From DASSBG01 sp035699085 (lineage in GTDB: Bacteria; Pseudomonadota; Gammaproteobacteria; Xanthomonadales; Rhodanobacteraceae): a stretch of DNA of 21,782 nt. Both the position numbers and the translations under genes were made by a program. The notes under the pieces are model-generated. The model saw only the letters and a program-made list of their open reading frames with translations, had not been told where the DNA came from and did not search any database. The stretch's first letter is position 1. The number at the start of each line of letters is the position of its first letter. The stretch spans positions 1-21,782 of the forward strand of contig DASSBG010000005.1 in the NCBI GenBank assembly GCA_035699085.1, written 5' to 3'. Positions 14,380 through 21,782 of this stretch are shown here, piece by piece.

Positions 14380-14908
14380 TCCTGCACACGCCGCGCCTGT
14401 TGCTGCGTCCGCTGACTGCCGCCGATGCGCCGGCGCTGACCGCCTACCGGCGCCTGCCCGAGGTGGCGCGGTACCAGTCCTGGTCGACATTCGACGAAGA
14501 CGATGCCGCGGCGCTGATTGCGGCGCAGGCTGCTGCCGTGCCGGACGCGCCGGGGCGCTGGCTGCAACGAGCACTGGTCGAGTCGGCCAGCGGCGCGCTG
14601 GTTGGCGATTGCGGCATCCACTTCCTGGCGGATGACCCGCGCCAGGTGGAGCTTGGCATCACCCTGGCGCCGTCGCACCAGGGCAAAGGCCTCGCAGCCG
14701 AAGCCTTGACCGCTGTGCTGGCCCATCTCTTCGGCACATTGCAAAGCACCGCGTGACCGCGCTGACCGACGCCGACAACGGCCCGGCGGTCGCGCTGTTC
14801 CGGCGCCTCGGCTTCCGGCAGGAGGCGCATTTCATCGAGCACGTGCTGTTCAAGGGACACTACACCAGCGAGCTGGTGTTCGCCCTGCTGCGGCGCGAGT
14901 GGACGTAG
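14376..14908 (+). pseudogene. GNAT-family N-acetyltransferase, frameshifted
   Basis: The first frame (14376-14756) encodes LHTPRLLLRPLTAADAPAL, ELGITLAPSHQGKGLAAEAL (the acetyl-CoA-binding motif, Q-G-K-G) and LAHLFGTLQ, then runs to a stop within 10 bases. A frame change near 14741-14746 restores a perfect GNAT C-terminus: HRVTALTDADNGPAVALFRRLGF and then LFKGHYTSELVFALLRREW, ending with TAG at 14906-14908. The junction TTG-CAAAG-CAC has 5 bases where 6 are needed (for example an H-K pair), so a one-base deletion explains it. The intact protein would be about 177 aa, related to RimJ/RimL-type acetyltransferases. Sequencing error is the main alternative. Confidence 0.85.
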
Positions 14909-15091
14909 GCCGTTGTTCGCCCCGCGGTTGCTGTGTCGGCATGGTCGGCGGTCGAAACCCGCTTTGGTGCGAATGGCGGGTGCAAGGGCCCCACCGCCGT
15001 CGTCGATGTGGCGGCAGGGATGGCGGGTTGAAGATCGGCCGTGGACCGTGGCCGGCGTCGCACGGCTGCGCGGGCCCGCTTGACGCCTGGC
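14909..15091. other. Intergenic region between the GNAT remnant and comM
   Basis: No gene is recognisable in this gap between convergent ends. A weak dyad (ACCCGC...GCGGGT with TTCG following on the minus strand) could be a poor terminator for comM, but lacks a real T-run. Confidence 0.3.
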
Positions 15092-16624
15092 TCAACCTGC
15101 GGCTGCCGCCGCCACACCGCCGGCTGCGGGTCGCCGCAGTTGCAGCGCCTCGGCGAGGTGTGGCCGGGCGACCCGTATGCTGCCGTCGAGGTCGGCGATG
15201 GTGCGGGCCACGCGCAGCACGCGGTGGTAGGCCCGCGCCGACAGTCCGAGCCGCTCCAGCGCCTGCTCCAGCAGGGTGCGTTCGGCGGCGCCCAGGGCAC
15301 AGGCTTCGCGCAACGCGTCGCCGCCGAGCTGCGCGTTGGCGCAGCCATTGCGCGCCTGTTGGCGAGCACGCGCAGCCATCACCCGGGCGCGGACGCTGGC
15401 GCTGTCCTCGTCGGCCGCTTGGCGGGCCGCGCCCAGTGCCGACAGGGCCACCCGCGGCACGGTCACGTTGATGTCGATGCGATCCAGCAACGGCCCGGAG
15501 ATGCGCGCGCGGTAGCGGTGGATCTGGTCCGGCGTGCACTGGCACTGGCCGCGCGGATCGCCGGCATAGCCGCAGGGGCAGGGATTCATCGCCGCGAGCA
15601 ACTGGAAACGAGCTGGAAAATCGCACTGGCGCGCAGCGCGGGAGATCACGATGCGGCCCGACTCCAGTGGTTCGCGCAGCACCTCCAGCACGTGGCGCGG
15701 GAACTCCGGCAGCTCGTCGAGGAAGAGCACGCCATGGTGGGCCAGCGAAATCTCCCCGGGGCGCGGATGCGAACCGCCACCGACAAGCGCGGCGGCCGAC
15801 GCCGTGTGGTGCGGCGCACGGTAGGGCCGCAGGCGCCAGTTGGCGCCGTCGACCGGCAGACCGGCGACCGAGCGTACCGCGCACGAAGCCCAGGCCTCGT
15901 CGTCGGACAGCGGCGGCAGGATGCCGGGCAGGCGCTCCGCCAGCATCGTCTTGCCGGTGCCGGGCGGACCGCACATCAGCATGTGGTGGGCACCGGCGGC
16001 GGCGATCTCCAGCGCCCGGCGGGCCTGCAGCTGACCACGCACGTCGGCAAGATCCGGCGGCGGCACCGCGGCCGGCGCGGTGATCGTGCCCGCTGCCGGG
16101 GTTGCCAGCGCCGCTTGGCCGCGCAGCGCCGCACACACCTCGGTCAGGTGCGTCGCCACCTCGACCTTGGCCCCGGCAACCAGCGCCGCCTCGGCTGCGT
16201 TGCCGGCCGGAATGATCAGTCGCCGGCCCTGCTCGCGCGCCCGCAACAGCGCCGGCAGCACCCCGGTGACGGGACGCAACGCACCCGTCAGCGCCAGCTC
16301 GCCGAGGAATTCGCAGCCCTGCAGCGCATCAGCTGGCACGTGGCCCTTGGCGGCCAGGATGCACAGGGCGATGGCCAGATCGAAGCGGCCACCGTCCTTG
16401 GGCAGTTCGGCCGGCGCCAGATGGATGGTGACGTGGCCGTCGGGATAGGCAAAGCGGCTGCTGAGCAGCGCCACGCGCACCCGGTCACGCGCCTCGCGCA
16501 CCGCCATCTCCGGCAGGCCGATGATGCTGGTGCGCGGCAGGCCGCCCGAGAGGTGCACCTCGACGTTGACCTGCGGCGCATCGACGCCCTGCTGTGCGCG
16601 GCTTAGGGCGGCACCGAGGCTCAC
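15092..16624 (-). CDS. comM: YifB/ComM-type Mg chelatase-like AAA+ ATPase
   Basis: The 510-aa cytoplasmic AAA+ protein belongs to the ComM family, a hexameric branch-migration helicase that promotes integration of transforming DNA in naturally competent bacteria. The N-terminal ChlI-like (Lon-fold) domain begins LGAALSRAQQGVDAPQVNVEVHLSGGLP and contains HLAPAELPKDGGRFDLAIA. Walker A is GPPGTGKT (219-226), Walker B is VLFLDE (299-304). The cysteine-rich loop NPCPCGYAGDPRGQCQC and LLDRIDI precede the C-terminal Mg chelatase domain with LSARAYHRVLRVARTIADL. The start is GTG (16622-16624), supported by alignment with family N-termini, but without a clear ribosome-binding site. ubiK lies upstream on the same strand. 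The Ala-rich tail after LQLRRP is not conserved. Confidence 0.95.
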   Translation of the reverse strand: MSLGAALSRAQQGVDAPQVNVEVHLSGGLPRTSIIGLPEMAVREARDRVRVALLSSRFAYPDGHVTIHLAPAELPKDGGRFDLAIALCILAAKGHVPADALQGCEFLGELALTGALRPVTGVLPALLRAREQGRRLIIPAGNAAEAALVAGAKVEVATHLTEVCAALRGQAALATPAAGTITAPAAVPPPDLADVRGQLQARRALEIAAAGAHHMLMCGPPGTGKTMLAERLPGILPPLSDDEAWASCAVRSVAGLPVDGANWRLRPYRAPHHTASAAALVGGGSHPRPGEISLAHHGVLFLDELPEFPRHVLEVLREPLESGRIVISRAARQCDFPARFQLLAAMNPCPCGYAGDPRGQCQCTPDQIHRYRARISGPLLDRIDINVTVPRVALSALGAARQAADEDSASVRARVMAARARQQARNGCANAQLGGDALREACALGAAERTLLEQALERLGLSARAYHRVLRVARTIADLDGSIRVARPHLAEALQLRRPAAGGVAAAAAG

Positions 16625-16779
16625 GCGGGCGCTCGTGGCCGGGCGGGCAGTGCGGGCGGCGCAGCGACTGCCGGTGGCACCGGCACGGGGCGCCGGCCCG
16701 ACAGGGATTGCCGGCGTGCCCGCGGCAGCGGGCGTCGAATGGAGTCAGGCGGATATGGCGCCTGCGCCGTTTCTTCCAT
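16621..16779 (-). CDS. Possible 52-aa leader ORF coupled to comM
   Basis: An ATG at 16777-16779 opens a 52-codon frame (starting MEETAQAPYPPDSIRRPLP) whose TGA overlaps the comM GTG as GTGA. The rest is Pro/Arg/Ala-rich and low in complexity, and no family is recognisable. It may be chance open sequence in GC-rich DNA; the stop-start overlap is the only positive sign. Confidence 0.2.
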   Translation of the reverse strand: MEETAQAPYPPDSIRRPLPRARRQSLSGRRPVPVPPAVAAPPALPARPRAPA

Positions 16780-16807
16780 GATGTGAAAGCCTCGTCCTTG
16801 AAGCCGG

Positions 16808-16830
16808 GCCGCGTCACGCGGCGGGTTTTT
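16808..16830 (+). terminator. Hairpin with T-run between ubiK and comM, plus orientation
   Basis: GCCGCG-TCA-CGCGGC forms a perfect 6-bp stem followed by GGGTTTTT on the plus strand. Both neighbours are on the minus strand, where the hairpin is followed by CCGGCTTC and is unlikely to terminate well. It could stop antisense transcription entering ubiK, or be a decayed bidirectional terminator. Confidence 0.35.
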
Positions 16831-16840
16831 GCGGTGGGTG

Positions 16841-17092
16841 CTACTGCGGCGTGTTGCGCGCTTCCAGCGCGGCCAGCCGTCGCTCGATGTCGGTCAGCTG
16901 CTGCTGCGTGCGCCGCAGCAGGTCCGCCTGTACATCGAATTCCTCGCGGCTGACGATGTCCAGCCGGCGCAGACCCTGCGCCAGCACATCGCGAAAGTTG
17001 GCCTGCATGTCTTCGCGGGCCTGGCTGAGACCGGGCGGCACCAGCGCGCCGAGCCGCTCCGCCAATTGGTCGATTGCCTGCATGTCCAGCAT
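16841..17092 (-). CDS. ubiK: UbiK, ubiquinone biosynthesis accessory factor (BMFP/YqiC family)
   Basis: The 83-aa protein is an accessory factor of the ubiquinone-synthesis (Ubi) complex, binding UbiJ and lipids in E. coli. The family core is clear: RLDIVSREEFDVQADLLRRTQQQLTDIERRLAALE, a C-terminal coiled coil (about residues 43-79), preceded by an amphipathic helix. The start at 17090-17092 (MLDMQAIDQ) has AAGGA 8 bases upstream; the in-frame ATG at 17081-17083 lies only 3 codons later. The open frame runs to 17341 but that part is intergenic. It is divergent from the P-II gene. No ubiJ is adjacent. Confidence 0.92.
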   Translation of the reverse strand: MLDMQAIDQLAERLGALVPPGLSQAREDMQANFRDVLAQGLRRLDIVSREEFDVQADLLRRTQQQLTDIERRLAALEARNTPQ

Positions 17093-17163
17093 GGGCTGCG
17101 TCCTTGATCGTTGCCGGCGCCGGCCGCCGGGGCCGTGGCCCCCGTGATGGAGTCCACGTCGCC

Positions 17164-17169
17164 AGTGTA
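17164..17169 (-). promoter_or_regulatory. Putative -10 box of ubiK
   Basis: The minus strand reads TACACT within GCTACACTGGC, about 72 bases upstream of the ubiK ATG. It shares TACACTGGC with the predicted uppP promoter. No clear -35 box is seen at 17 bases. Confidence 0.35.
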
Positions 17170-17211
17170 GCGCCGTTGCCCCCGTGCCGGCGCTCTGGCC
17201 CTCGCCAAAGG

Positions 17212-17231
17212 GCGACCCATCCATGGGTCGC
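17212..17231. promoter_or_regulatory. Perfect 9-bp palindrome in the ubiK-glnK intergenic region
   Basis: GCGACCCAT and ATGGGTCGC are separated by only 2 bases. The dyad lies between the predicted ubiK -10 box and the P-II gene, where a shared regulator could act on both divergent promoters. No T-run follows, so a terminator is unlikely. Confidence 0.45.
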
Positions 17232-17317
17232 GTCGCCTGCCGGTTCGTTGCCCCGACAGACGCATTCACCGTAGCTGAATCGGGCGACGGAAACTGTCGG
17301 TTCGCGCCCCGTTCGCA

Positions 17318-17335
17318 TGTAGGGATTGGCCTACA
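17318..17335. promoter_or_regulatory. TGTAGG-N6-CCTACA dyad upstream of the P-II gene
   Basis: A perfect 6-bp inverted repeat with a 6-base spacer, 45-62 bases upstream of the GTG start. Its size and layout fit a helix-turn-helix dimer site. It does not match the NtrC box (TGCACC-N5-GGTGCA). Confidence 0.45.
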
Positions 17336-17379
17336 TGGCACAATGCGCCGACCCGGTCCGGGAGCCGTGGAGACCGACA

Positions 17380-17718
17380 GTGCAGCTGATCACCGCCATC
17401 ATCAAGCCATTCAAGCTCGACGACGTGCGCGAGGCGCTGTCAGAAGCCGGCGTGCAGGGCATCACGGTCACCGAGGTCAAGGGCTTCGGCCGCCAGAAAG
17501 GCCATACCGAGCTGTACCGCGGCGCCGAGTACGTGGTCGACTTCCTGCCCAAGATCAAGCTGGAGGTGGCGGTGCCGGACGAACTGACCGAGCGCGTGAC
17601 CGAAGCGATCCAGCAGTCGGCGCGCACCGGCAAGGTCGGTGACGGCAAGATCTTCGTCAGCCCACTGTCGCAGGTCATCCGCATCCGCACCGGCGAGCTG
17701 GACGCCGACGCCCTGTAA
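17380..17718 (+). CDS. glnK: Nitrogen regulatory protein P-II (GlnK/GlnB)
   Basis: The 112-aa trimeric signal protein senses 2-oxoglutarate, ATP/ADP and glutamine status and controls targets such as the ammonium channel AmtB and glutamine synthetase adenylylation. The start is GTG at 17380 (QLITAIIKPFKLDDVREAL), giving exactly the family length; GGAG lies 7 bases upstream. The T-loop GHTELYRGAEY carries the uridylylation site Tyr51. The nucleotide-binding part VTEVKGFGRQKG and the C-terminal GDGKIFVSPLSQVIRIRTGE are intact. The frame opens earlier (17326), but that would add 18 residues not found in P-II proteins. There is no amtB or glnA neighbour: the next gene, dinG, is convergent with a 17-base gap. 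GlnK versus GlnB cannot be settled from sequence alone. Confidence 0.94.
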   Translation: MQLITAIIKPFKLDDVREALSEAGVQGITVTEVKGFGRQKGHTELYRGAEYVVDFLPKIKLEVAVPDELTERVTEAIQQSARTGKVGDGKIFVSPLSQVIRIRTGELDADAL

Positions 17719-17735
17719 CGACGGCCAGACGGCGG

Positions 17736-19844
17736 TCACGCGCCGACCGCCTGCTCGATCACGCGGCGGAATGGCGGCAGCGCGCGCAGCATGCGTTCGC
17801 CGTAGCGCTTGCGCACCGCGCGGCGGTCCAGCAGCACGATGCGGCCGTGGTCGGTCTCGTTGCGGATCAGCCGGCCGCAGTACTGGGTCAGCAGGCGGGT
17901 GGCGGCCGGCACGCTGACCTCGAGGAACGGGTTGCGGCCCTGTGCCTCCAGCCACTCGGCGTAGGTGGCCTCGACCGGGTCGGTCGGCACCGCGAAGGGC
18001 AGCTGGGTCACCACCACGGTTTCGCACAGCTTGCCCGGCAGGTCCAATCCCTCGCCGAAGGACGTCAGGCCGAACAGCGTGCTGCCACTGCCCGCCTCGA
18101 CCGCCGCGGCGTGTTCGGCCAGCAACTGGGCCTTGTTGCGCTCGCCCTGCGCGCGCACCTTGCGCACCTGCGCCAGCGGCAGGCGCTGCAATACGCGCTC
18201 CAGCTTGCGCCGCGAGGTGAACAGCACCAGGTTGCCGGCGTCCCAGTCGAGGTGCGCCGAGAGCCAGTCGGCGACCTCGTCGGCATGTGCCTCGCGCGCC
18301 GACGGGTCGTTGCGCATCGCCGGCACCTCCAGCCGCGCCTGGGCCTGCAAGTCGAACGGCGAGGGCAACGCCAGCGTGGCCGCGGCGTCGGGCAGGCCGA
18401 CGGCCTCGGCGTACTCGCGGAAGCTGCCGCCCGAGGTCAGCGTCGCCGACGTCAGCAGCACGCCGTTGGCGTTGCCCCACAGCACCTGGCGCAACAGCGG
18501 CGCAGCGGACACCGCCGAGGCGTGGCAGACGCGCTGGTTCTCGTGGCCGAGGCTGACCCAGCGGGCCAGCGGCGGCCCGTCACCGCTGTCCTCGGCGCTC
18601 CAGGCCTGCCAGGTCAACGCCTGCCGGCCGACCTGCTCCAGCGCCAGGCCGAGTGCGCGCGACAGCGCCGCCTGGGCCGGCCCGCGCTCCGTCATGTCGA
18701 CCACCGCGCGGCGCACCGCCGAAAGCCAGTGCCAGACCCTCGCCGTCAGCGCCTCCAGCTCGCGCGCATGTTCGACCCAGGCCGCCGGCAGCTCGCCCAG
18801 CGAAGCGCGGTAGACCGGTTCGGCCTCTTTCGGGTCGGGCGTCCATGCCAGGCGGATTTCGCCGTCCAGCGCCTGCAGCGCCTCGCCCAGCGCGCGCAGC
18901 AGTTCGTCCCCCTGGGCCAGGTCCAGCCGGCCGATGCGCTCCTTTTCGGTCAGCGAATAAGCGGCGCGAACCTGCCGACCGAGCCGCGGCAGCCGGCGCA
19001 TGCTGGCGGCCAGCGCGACGTGCGCGGCACCGCGCTCGATGGCCTTGCCCGGCAGGCGGTGGGCTTCGTCGATGACGTACAGCGTCTCGTCCGGCAGCGG
19101 CAGGACAAGGCCGCCCCAGGCGCCCTCCTCGCGTGGCATCGTCAGGTCCGACAGCAGCAGGTCCTGGTTGGCGACGATGATCTCGGCATCGTCGACCGCG
19201 CGGCGCGCGGCGAAGAAGGGGCAGGCCATGAAGTGCGGGCATTTGCGGCCGCTGCAGCCGCCGGCGCTGGTGGTGATCACCGGCCGCAGTGTTTCGCTGA
19301 CCTCGGCCGGCGCGGCATCGAGGTCGCCATTCCAGCTGCCGTCGGCGAAGACCTGACCCAGGGTCGCCAGCGCCTGGCGGTCACTGTTGCCCGGCGGCGC
19401 GGACCACACCGCCAGCTCGGCATCGAAGTCCAGCCCGCCCTGCGTCGGCGCGTCCAGGCTGGCCAGCGCCGTCCCGAGGTCGCGCGGGCAGACATAGCGC
19501 GTGCGGCCCTTGGCCAGCGCGACCCGGGCCGGCGTGCCGTTGATGGCAAGGAAGCGCGGGATGTCGCGCTGCACCAGCTGCTCCTGCAGCGCCACCGTGG
19601 CGCTGGCGATCAGCAGCCGCTTTTTCCGCGCGCGCGCCAGCTCCAGGCCGGGGATCAGGTAGGCCATCGACTTGCCGGTGCCGGTGGGCGCCTCGACCGC
19701 CGCAATGCCGCCGTCCTCGGCAAAGGTCCGCGCGACCTGCGCGATCATGCGGCCTTGCGCGGCGCGCGTGCGGAAGCCCGGCAGCCCTTCTTTCAGGCGC
19801 GCGTAGGCGGCGCGGATGGCGTCCTTGGTGGCGTCGGCGAGCAC
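17736..19844 (-). CDS. dinG: ATP-dependent DNA helicase DinG (XPD-like, iron-sulfur)
   Basis: The 702-aa superfamily 2 helicase resembles E. coli DinG (716 aa), which unwinds R-loops and DNA:RNA structures with 5'-3' polarity and helps at replication-transcription conflicts. Walker A is EAPTGTGKS (51-59) and the DEAH box is VIDEAH (257-262). The four cysteines expected to hold a 4Fe-4S cluster are present: Cys119 in TRYVCP, and Cys197, Cys202 and Cys208 in GGCSGRKCPHFMACPF. Helicase motifs in the second half include LLTSATL, FTSRRKLE, FGEGLDLPG and QYCGRLIRNETDHG. The start is GTG (19842-19844), supported by family N-termini (LADATKDAIRAAY). An S9 peptidase gene ends 33 bases upstream on the same strand, so both may be co-transcribed. 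Confidence 0.94.
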   Translation of the reverse strand: MLADATKDAIRAAYARLKEGLPGFRTRAAQGRMIAQVARTFAEDGGIAAVEAPTGTGKSMAYLIPGLELARARKKRLLIASATVALQEQLVQRDIPRFLAINGTPARVALAKGRTRYVCPRDLGTALASLDAPTQGGLDFDAELAVWSAPPGNSDRQALATLGQVFADGSWNGDLDAAPAEVSETLRPVITTSAGGCSGRKCPHFMACPFFAARRAVDDAEIIVANQDLLLSDLTMPREEGAWGGLVLPLPDETLYVIDEAHRLPGKAIERGAAHVALAASMRRLPRLGRQVRAAYSLTEKERIGRLDLAQGDELLRALGEALQALDGEIRLAWTPDPKEAEPVYRASLGELPAAWVEHARELEALTARVWHWLSAVRRAVVDMTERGPAQAALSRALGLALEQVGRQALTWQAWSAEDSGDGPPLARWVSLGHENQRVCHASAVSAAPLLRQVLWGNANGVLLTSATLTSGGSFREYAEAVGLPDAAATLALPSPFDLQAQARLEVPAMRNDPSAREAHADEVADWLSAHLDWDAGNLVLFTSRRKLERVLQRLPLAQVRKVRAQGERNKAQLLAEHAAAVEAGSGSTLFGLTSFGEGLDLPGKLCETVVVTQLPFAVPTDPVEATYAEWLEAQGRNPFLEVSVPAATRLLTQYCGRLIRNETDHGRIVLLDRRAVRKRYGERMLRALPPFRRVIEQAVGA

Positions 19845-19877
19845 GGATGGCGGGCGGTGGCGATGCGGCCGCCCACT

Positions 19878-21782
19878 TTACCGCGCCGCCTGCCCCGGCG
19901 CGCCGCCAAGGTAGCGCCCGAACCAGGCCAGCGCGCGCTCAAGCACGTCCCGCCGGTGCGCCGGGTCGACAAAATGGTGGCCCTCACCGGCATACACCAC
20001 CAGCGTGGTCGGCACCCCCATGGCGCGCAGCGCATGCCACTGCTCGAACGATTGCGCGGCCGGGCATTCGGCGTCGCGCTCGCCGGCGATGATCAGGGTT
20101 GGCGCCATCGCCTGCTTGATGAAGTTGATGGAGGAGCTCTTCGCATAGACCGCCGGGTCGTCGTAGACCGAGGCGCCGAAGAACGGGATCATCCACTGGT
20201 CGATGGAGTTCTGGCCGTAGTAGCTCTTCCAGTCGCTGATGCCGGCGCCGGCAACCACTGCCCTGAATCGCCGGGTCCGGGTTGGCACGAACATGCTCAT
20301 GAAGCCGCCGTAGCTCCAGCCGGTGAGCCCGAGCCGGGCGCCATCGACAGGGTACTTCGCCTCCACCGCGTCGACGCCGGCAAGGATGTCGCGCAGGTCG
20401 CCGTAGCCCATGTCGCGGCGCACCGCCTGGGCAAACTTCTCGCCCTGGCCGAGGCTGCCGCGCGGGTTGGGCATGAAGACGAAATAGCCCAGCGCCGCCA
20501 GCGGCGCCGGCCCGTAACCTTCGCCCGGCCACGATGGCCGCACCGCCCACGACGGCCCGCCATGCACCGAGACGATCATCGGGTAGCGCTGTTGCGGATC
20601 GTAATTGGCGGGGAACAGCAGCCAGCCCTGCACCCGATAGCCCTCGTTGCTCCATTCGACCGACTCGGCCTTGCCCCACAGCGGCTTGACCGCCGCGTTG
20701 ACCGTGGTGACGGCGTGCGCCGCGCGGGCCAGGCCGACCGGCTGGCCGGCGGCGTCGAGGGTGAGGCGGCCGGTGAAGACTTCCGGCGCGCGCTGGAAGG
20801 TCGATTCCACGAAGGCAAAGCCGGCGTGGTCCGCCGACAGGCTGAGCGCCGAGGCCGCGCTGCCGTCGCTGAAGCCGGCCGGGCGCGTGAACAGCGGCGC
20901 CTGCGTTGCCGGCGCATCGCCATGCAGGGTGAACAGCGCCACCTGCGAGGCGCCGCCGGTGATCGCCGAAACCAGCAGGTGGCGGTTGTCCGTCCAGGCC
21001 AGCCAGGACGGCGTGATCGGGATGCCCGGCGTCACGTTGGCCACCGCACCGCCCTTCGACGGCACCGTGTGGATGTCGCCGCCGGTCGCGCCCTGGTCGC
21101 TCATCAGGCCGCCGATGAAGGCAATGGTGGTGCCGTCCGGCGACCAGCGCGGCAGGGCGATCTGCAGGCCGTGCAGCGAGCCCTCGATCGTATTGGGGTC
21201 GACCAGCGTGCGCGGCCCGGCATCGCCATGCGTCGCTTGCGCGTACAGCTGCGCCACCCACCAGTTGTTCTCGCCCGGCGGCGGCGCAGCGATGTAGGCC
21301 ACCCGCGAGGCATCGGGCGACCAGGCGTACTCGTAGACGTAGAGCGACGCCGGCGTGATCGGCCGCACGCTGCCGTCGCCGGCGTCCACCGCGGCCAGCC
21401 GCTGGTGCTGCACGCCGCTGACACCGATCACGCCGACCCGCGCCTTGGTCGCGGCGGTGGCGCCGCCGCGGTGGGTGTCTCCCTTCACGTAGAGGATGCC
21501 AAGCTGCTTCCCATCCGGCGCCCAGGCCAGCGCGTGCGCGTAGCCGTCAAGTCGTGTCAGCCGCCGCGCCTGCGGTGCTTTCGCCTCGGCGTCGACCAGG
21601 TAAATGTCCTGCTGCGCGTGATTCTTGCTGGCGCAGTTGCTGAGCAGCGCCAGCCGCTTGCCATCCGGCGACCAACGTGGCGCGCCTTCGTCGCAGCCCT
21701 TGCGCGCGTCGGCCAGGCTGACCGTGCGTACATGCGAACCGTCGGCGGCGGCCAGTTGCACCCGGTCGCCATCGCTCGTCTC
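19878..21782 (-). CDS. S9 family prolyl oligopeptidase (dipeptidyl/acylaminoacyl peptidase type), 5' end cut
   Basis: At least 634 residues lie in the window, and the frame runs off the right edge (first residues ETSDGDRVQLAAADG), so the N-terminus and any signal peptide are missing. The N-terminal part is a beta-propeller with WD40-like strands (PRWSPDGKRLALLSN, YAWSPDASRVAYIA, PRWSPDGTTIAFIGG). The C-terminal alpha/beta hydrolase has the oxyanion region VSVHGGPS, the nucleophile in GWSYGGFMS (Ser codon at 20313-20315), the acid in GERDAECP, and the catalytic His in GEGHHFVDP (codons 19974-19979). Xanthomonadales usually carry several exported enzymes of this type that degrade peptides. The catalytic triad is complete, so activity is expected. 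Confidence 0.93.
   Translation of the reverse strand, partial: ETSDGDRVQLAAADGSHVRTVSLADARKGCDEGAPRWSPDGKRLALLSNCASKNHAQQDIYLVDAEAKAPQARRLTRLDGYAHALAWAPDGKQLGILYVKGDTHRGGATAATKARVGVIGVSGVQHQRLAAVDAGDGSVRPITPASLYVYEYAWSPDASRVAYIAAPPPGENNWWVAQLYAQATHGDAGPRTLVDPNTIEGSLHGLQIALPRWSPDGTTIAFIGGLMSDQGATGGDIHTVPSKGGAVANVTPGIPITPSWLAWTDNRHLLVSAITGGASQVALFTLHGDAPATQAPLFTRPAGFSDGSAASALSLSADHAGFAFVESTFQRAPEVFTGRLTLDAAGQPVGLARAAHAVTTVNAAVKPLWGKAESVEWSNEGYRVQGWLLFPANYDPQQRYPMIVSVHGGPSWAVRPSWPGEGYGPAPLAALGYFVFMPNPRGSLGQGEKFAQAVRRDMGYGDLRDILAGVDAVEAKYPVDGARLGLTGWSYGGFMSMFVPTRTRRFRAVVAGAGISDWKSYYGQNSIDQWMIPFFGASVYDDPAVYAKSSSINFIKQAMAPTLIIAGERDAECPAAQSFEQWHALRAMGVPTTLVVYAGEGHHFVDPAHRRDVLERALAWFGRYLGGAPGQAAR

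Noticed and set aside
15041..16606. 521-aa plus-strand frame opposite comM
   Set aside because: ComM on the minus strand carries Walker A, Walker B and the conserved N-terminus; the plus frame shows no domain pattern.
17336..17350. Sigma-54 promoter for the P-II gene
   Set aside because: TGGCAC is present as a -24-like element, but the expected GC of the -12 element is not at the right spacing (CG is found), so I did not annotate it.

Overview
The window is very GC-rich, densely packed chromosomal DNA. Its gene families and gene neighbourhoods point to the gammaproteobacterial order Xanthomonadales (Lysobacterales), of the Rhodanobacteraceae/Lysobacteraceae type. Supporting signs are the lptM-dapF-DUF484-xerC operon, a PhhA phenylalanine hydroxylase, UbiK, ComM, a GlnK/GlnB P-II protein, a secreted-type S9 peptidase, and G/C-rich intergenic repeats containing GGGAATGGG or GGTCCC. 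The order is inferred from these features; no rRNA or marker comparison was possible. No rRNA, tRNA, CRISPR array, insertion sequence or prophage is visible. Most of the window is core genome.

Left part (1-6400): a leftward operon encodes LptM (a 45-aa lipoprotein), DapF, a DUF484 protein and XerC. Every junction overlaps by 4-8 bases, so translation is probably coupled. A divergent two-helix membrane protein follows (2821-3507), then phhA on the minus strand. A rightward pair encodes a PlsC-type acyltransferase and a YheT-type alpha/beta hydrolase, again with an ATGA overlap.

Middle (6500-13200): a 690-aa TPR protein carries a C-terminal sulfotransferase-like domain that has lost its cofactor-binding signature. 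Next come a secreted PQQ-type sugar dehydrogenase and a YbhB-family PEBP protein. They are followed by a compact envelope cluster resembling enterobacterial yqjD-yqjE-yqjK, then an AI-2E-family permease. A heptamer repeat array fills the gap between the convergent permease and uppP genes.

Right part (13200-21782): uppP; a small unknown ORF overlapping a frameshifted GNAT acetyltransferase; comM; ubiK divergent from the P-II gene; and then a leftward S9 peptidase (cut by the window edge) followed by dinG.

I see no clear new multi-gene system. The observations most worth checking are the degenerate TPR-sulfotransferase, the heptamer array with G-quadruplex potential, three perfect inverted repeats in the promoter regions of phhA and ubiK/glnK, the broken acetyltransferase, two probable leaderless genes, and the lptM gene, which is short enough to be missed.
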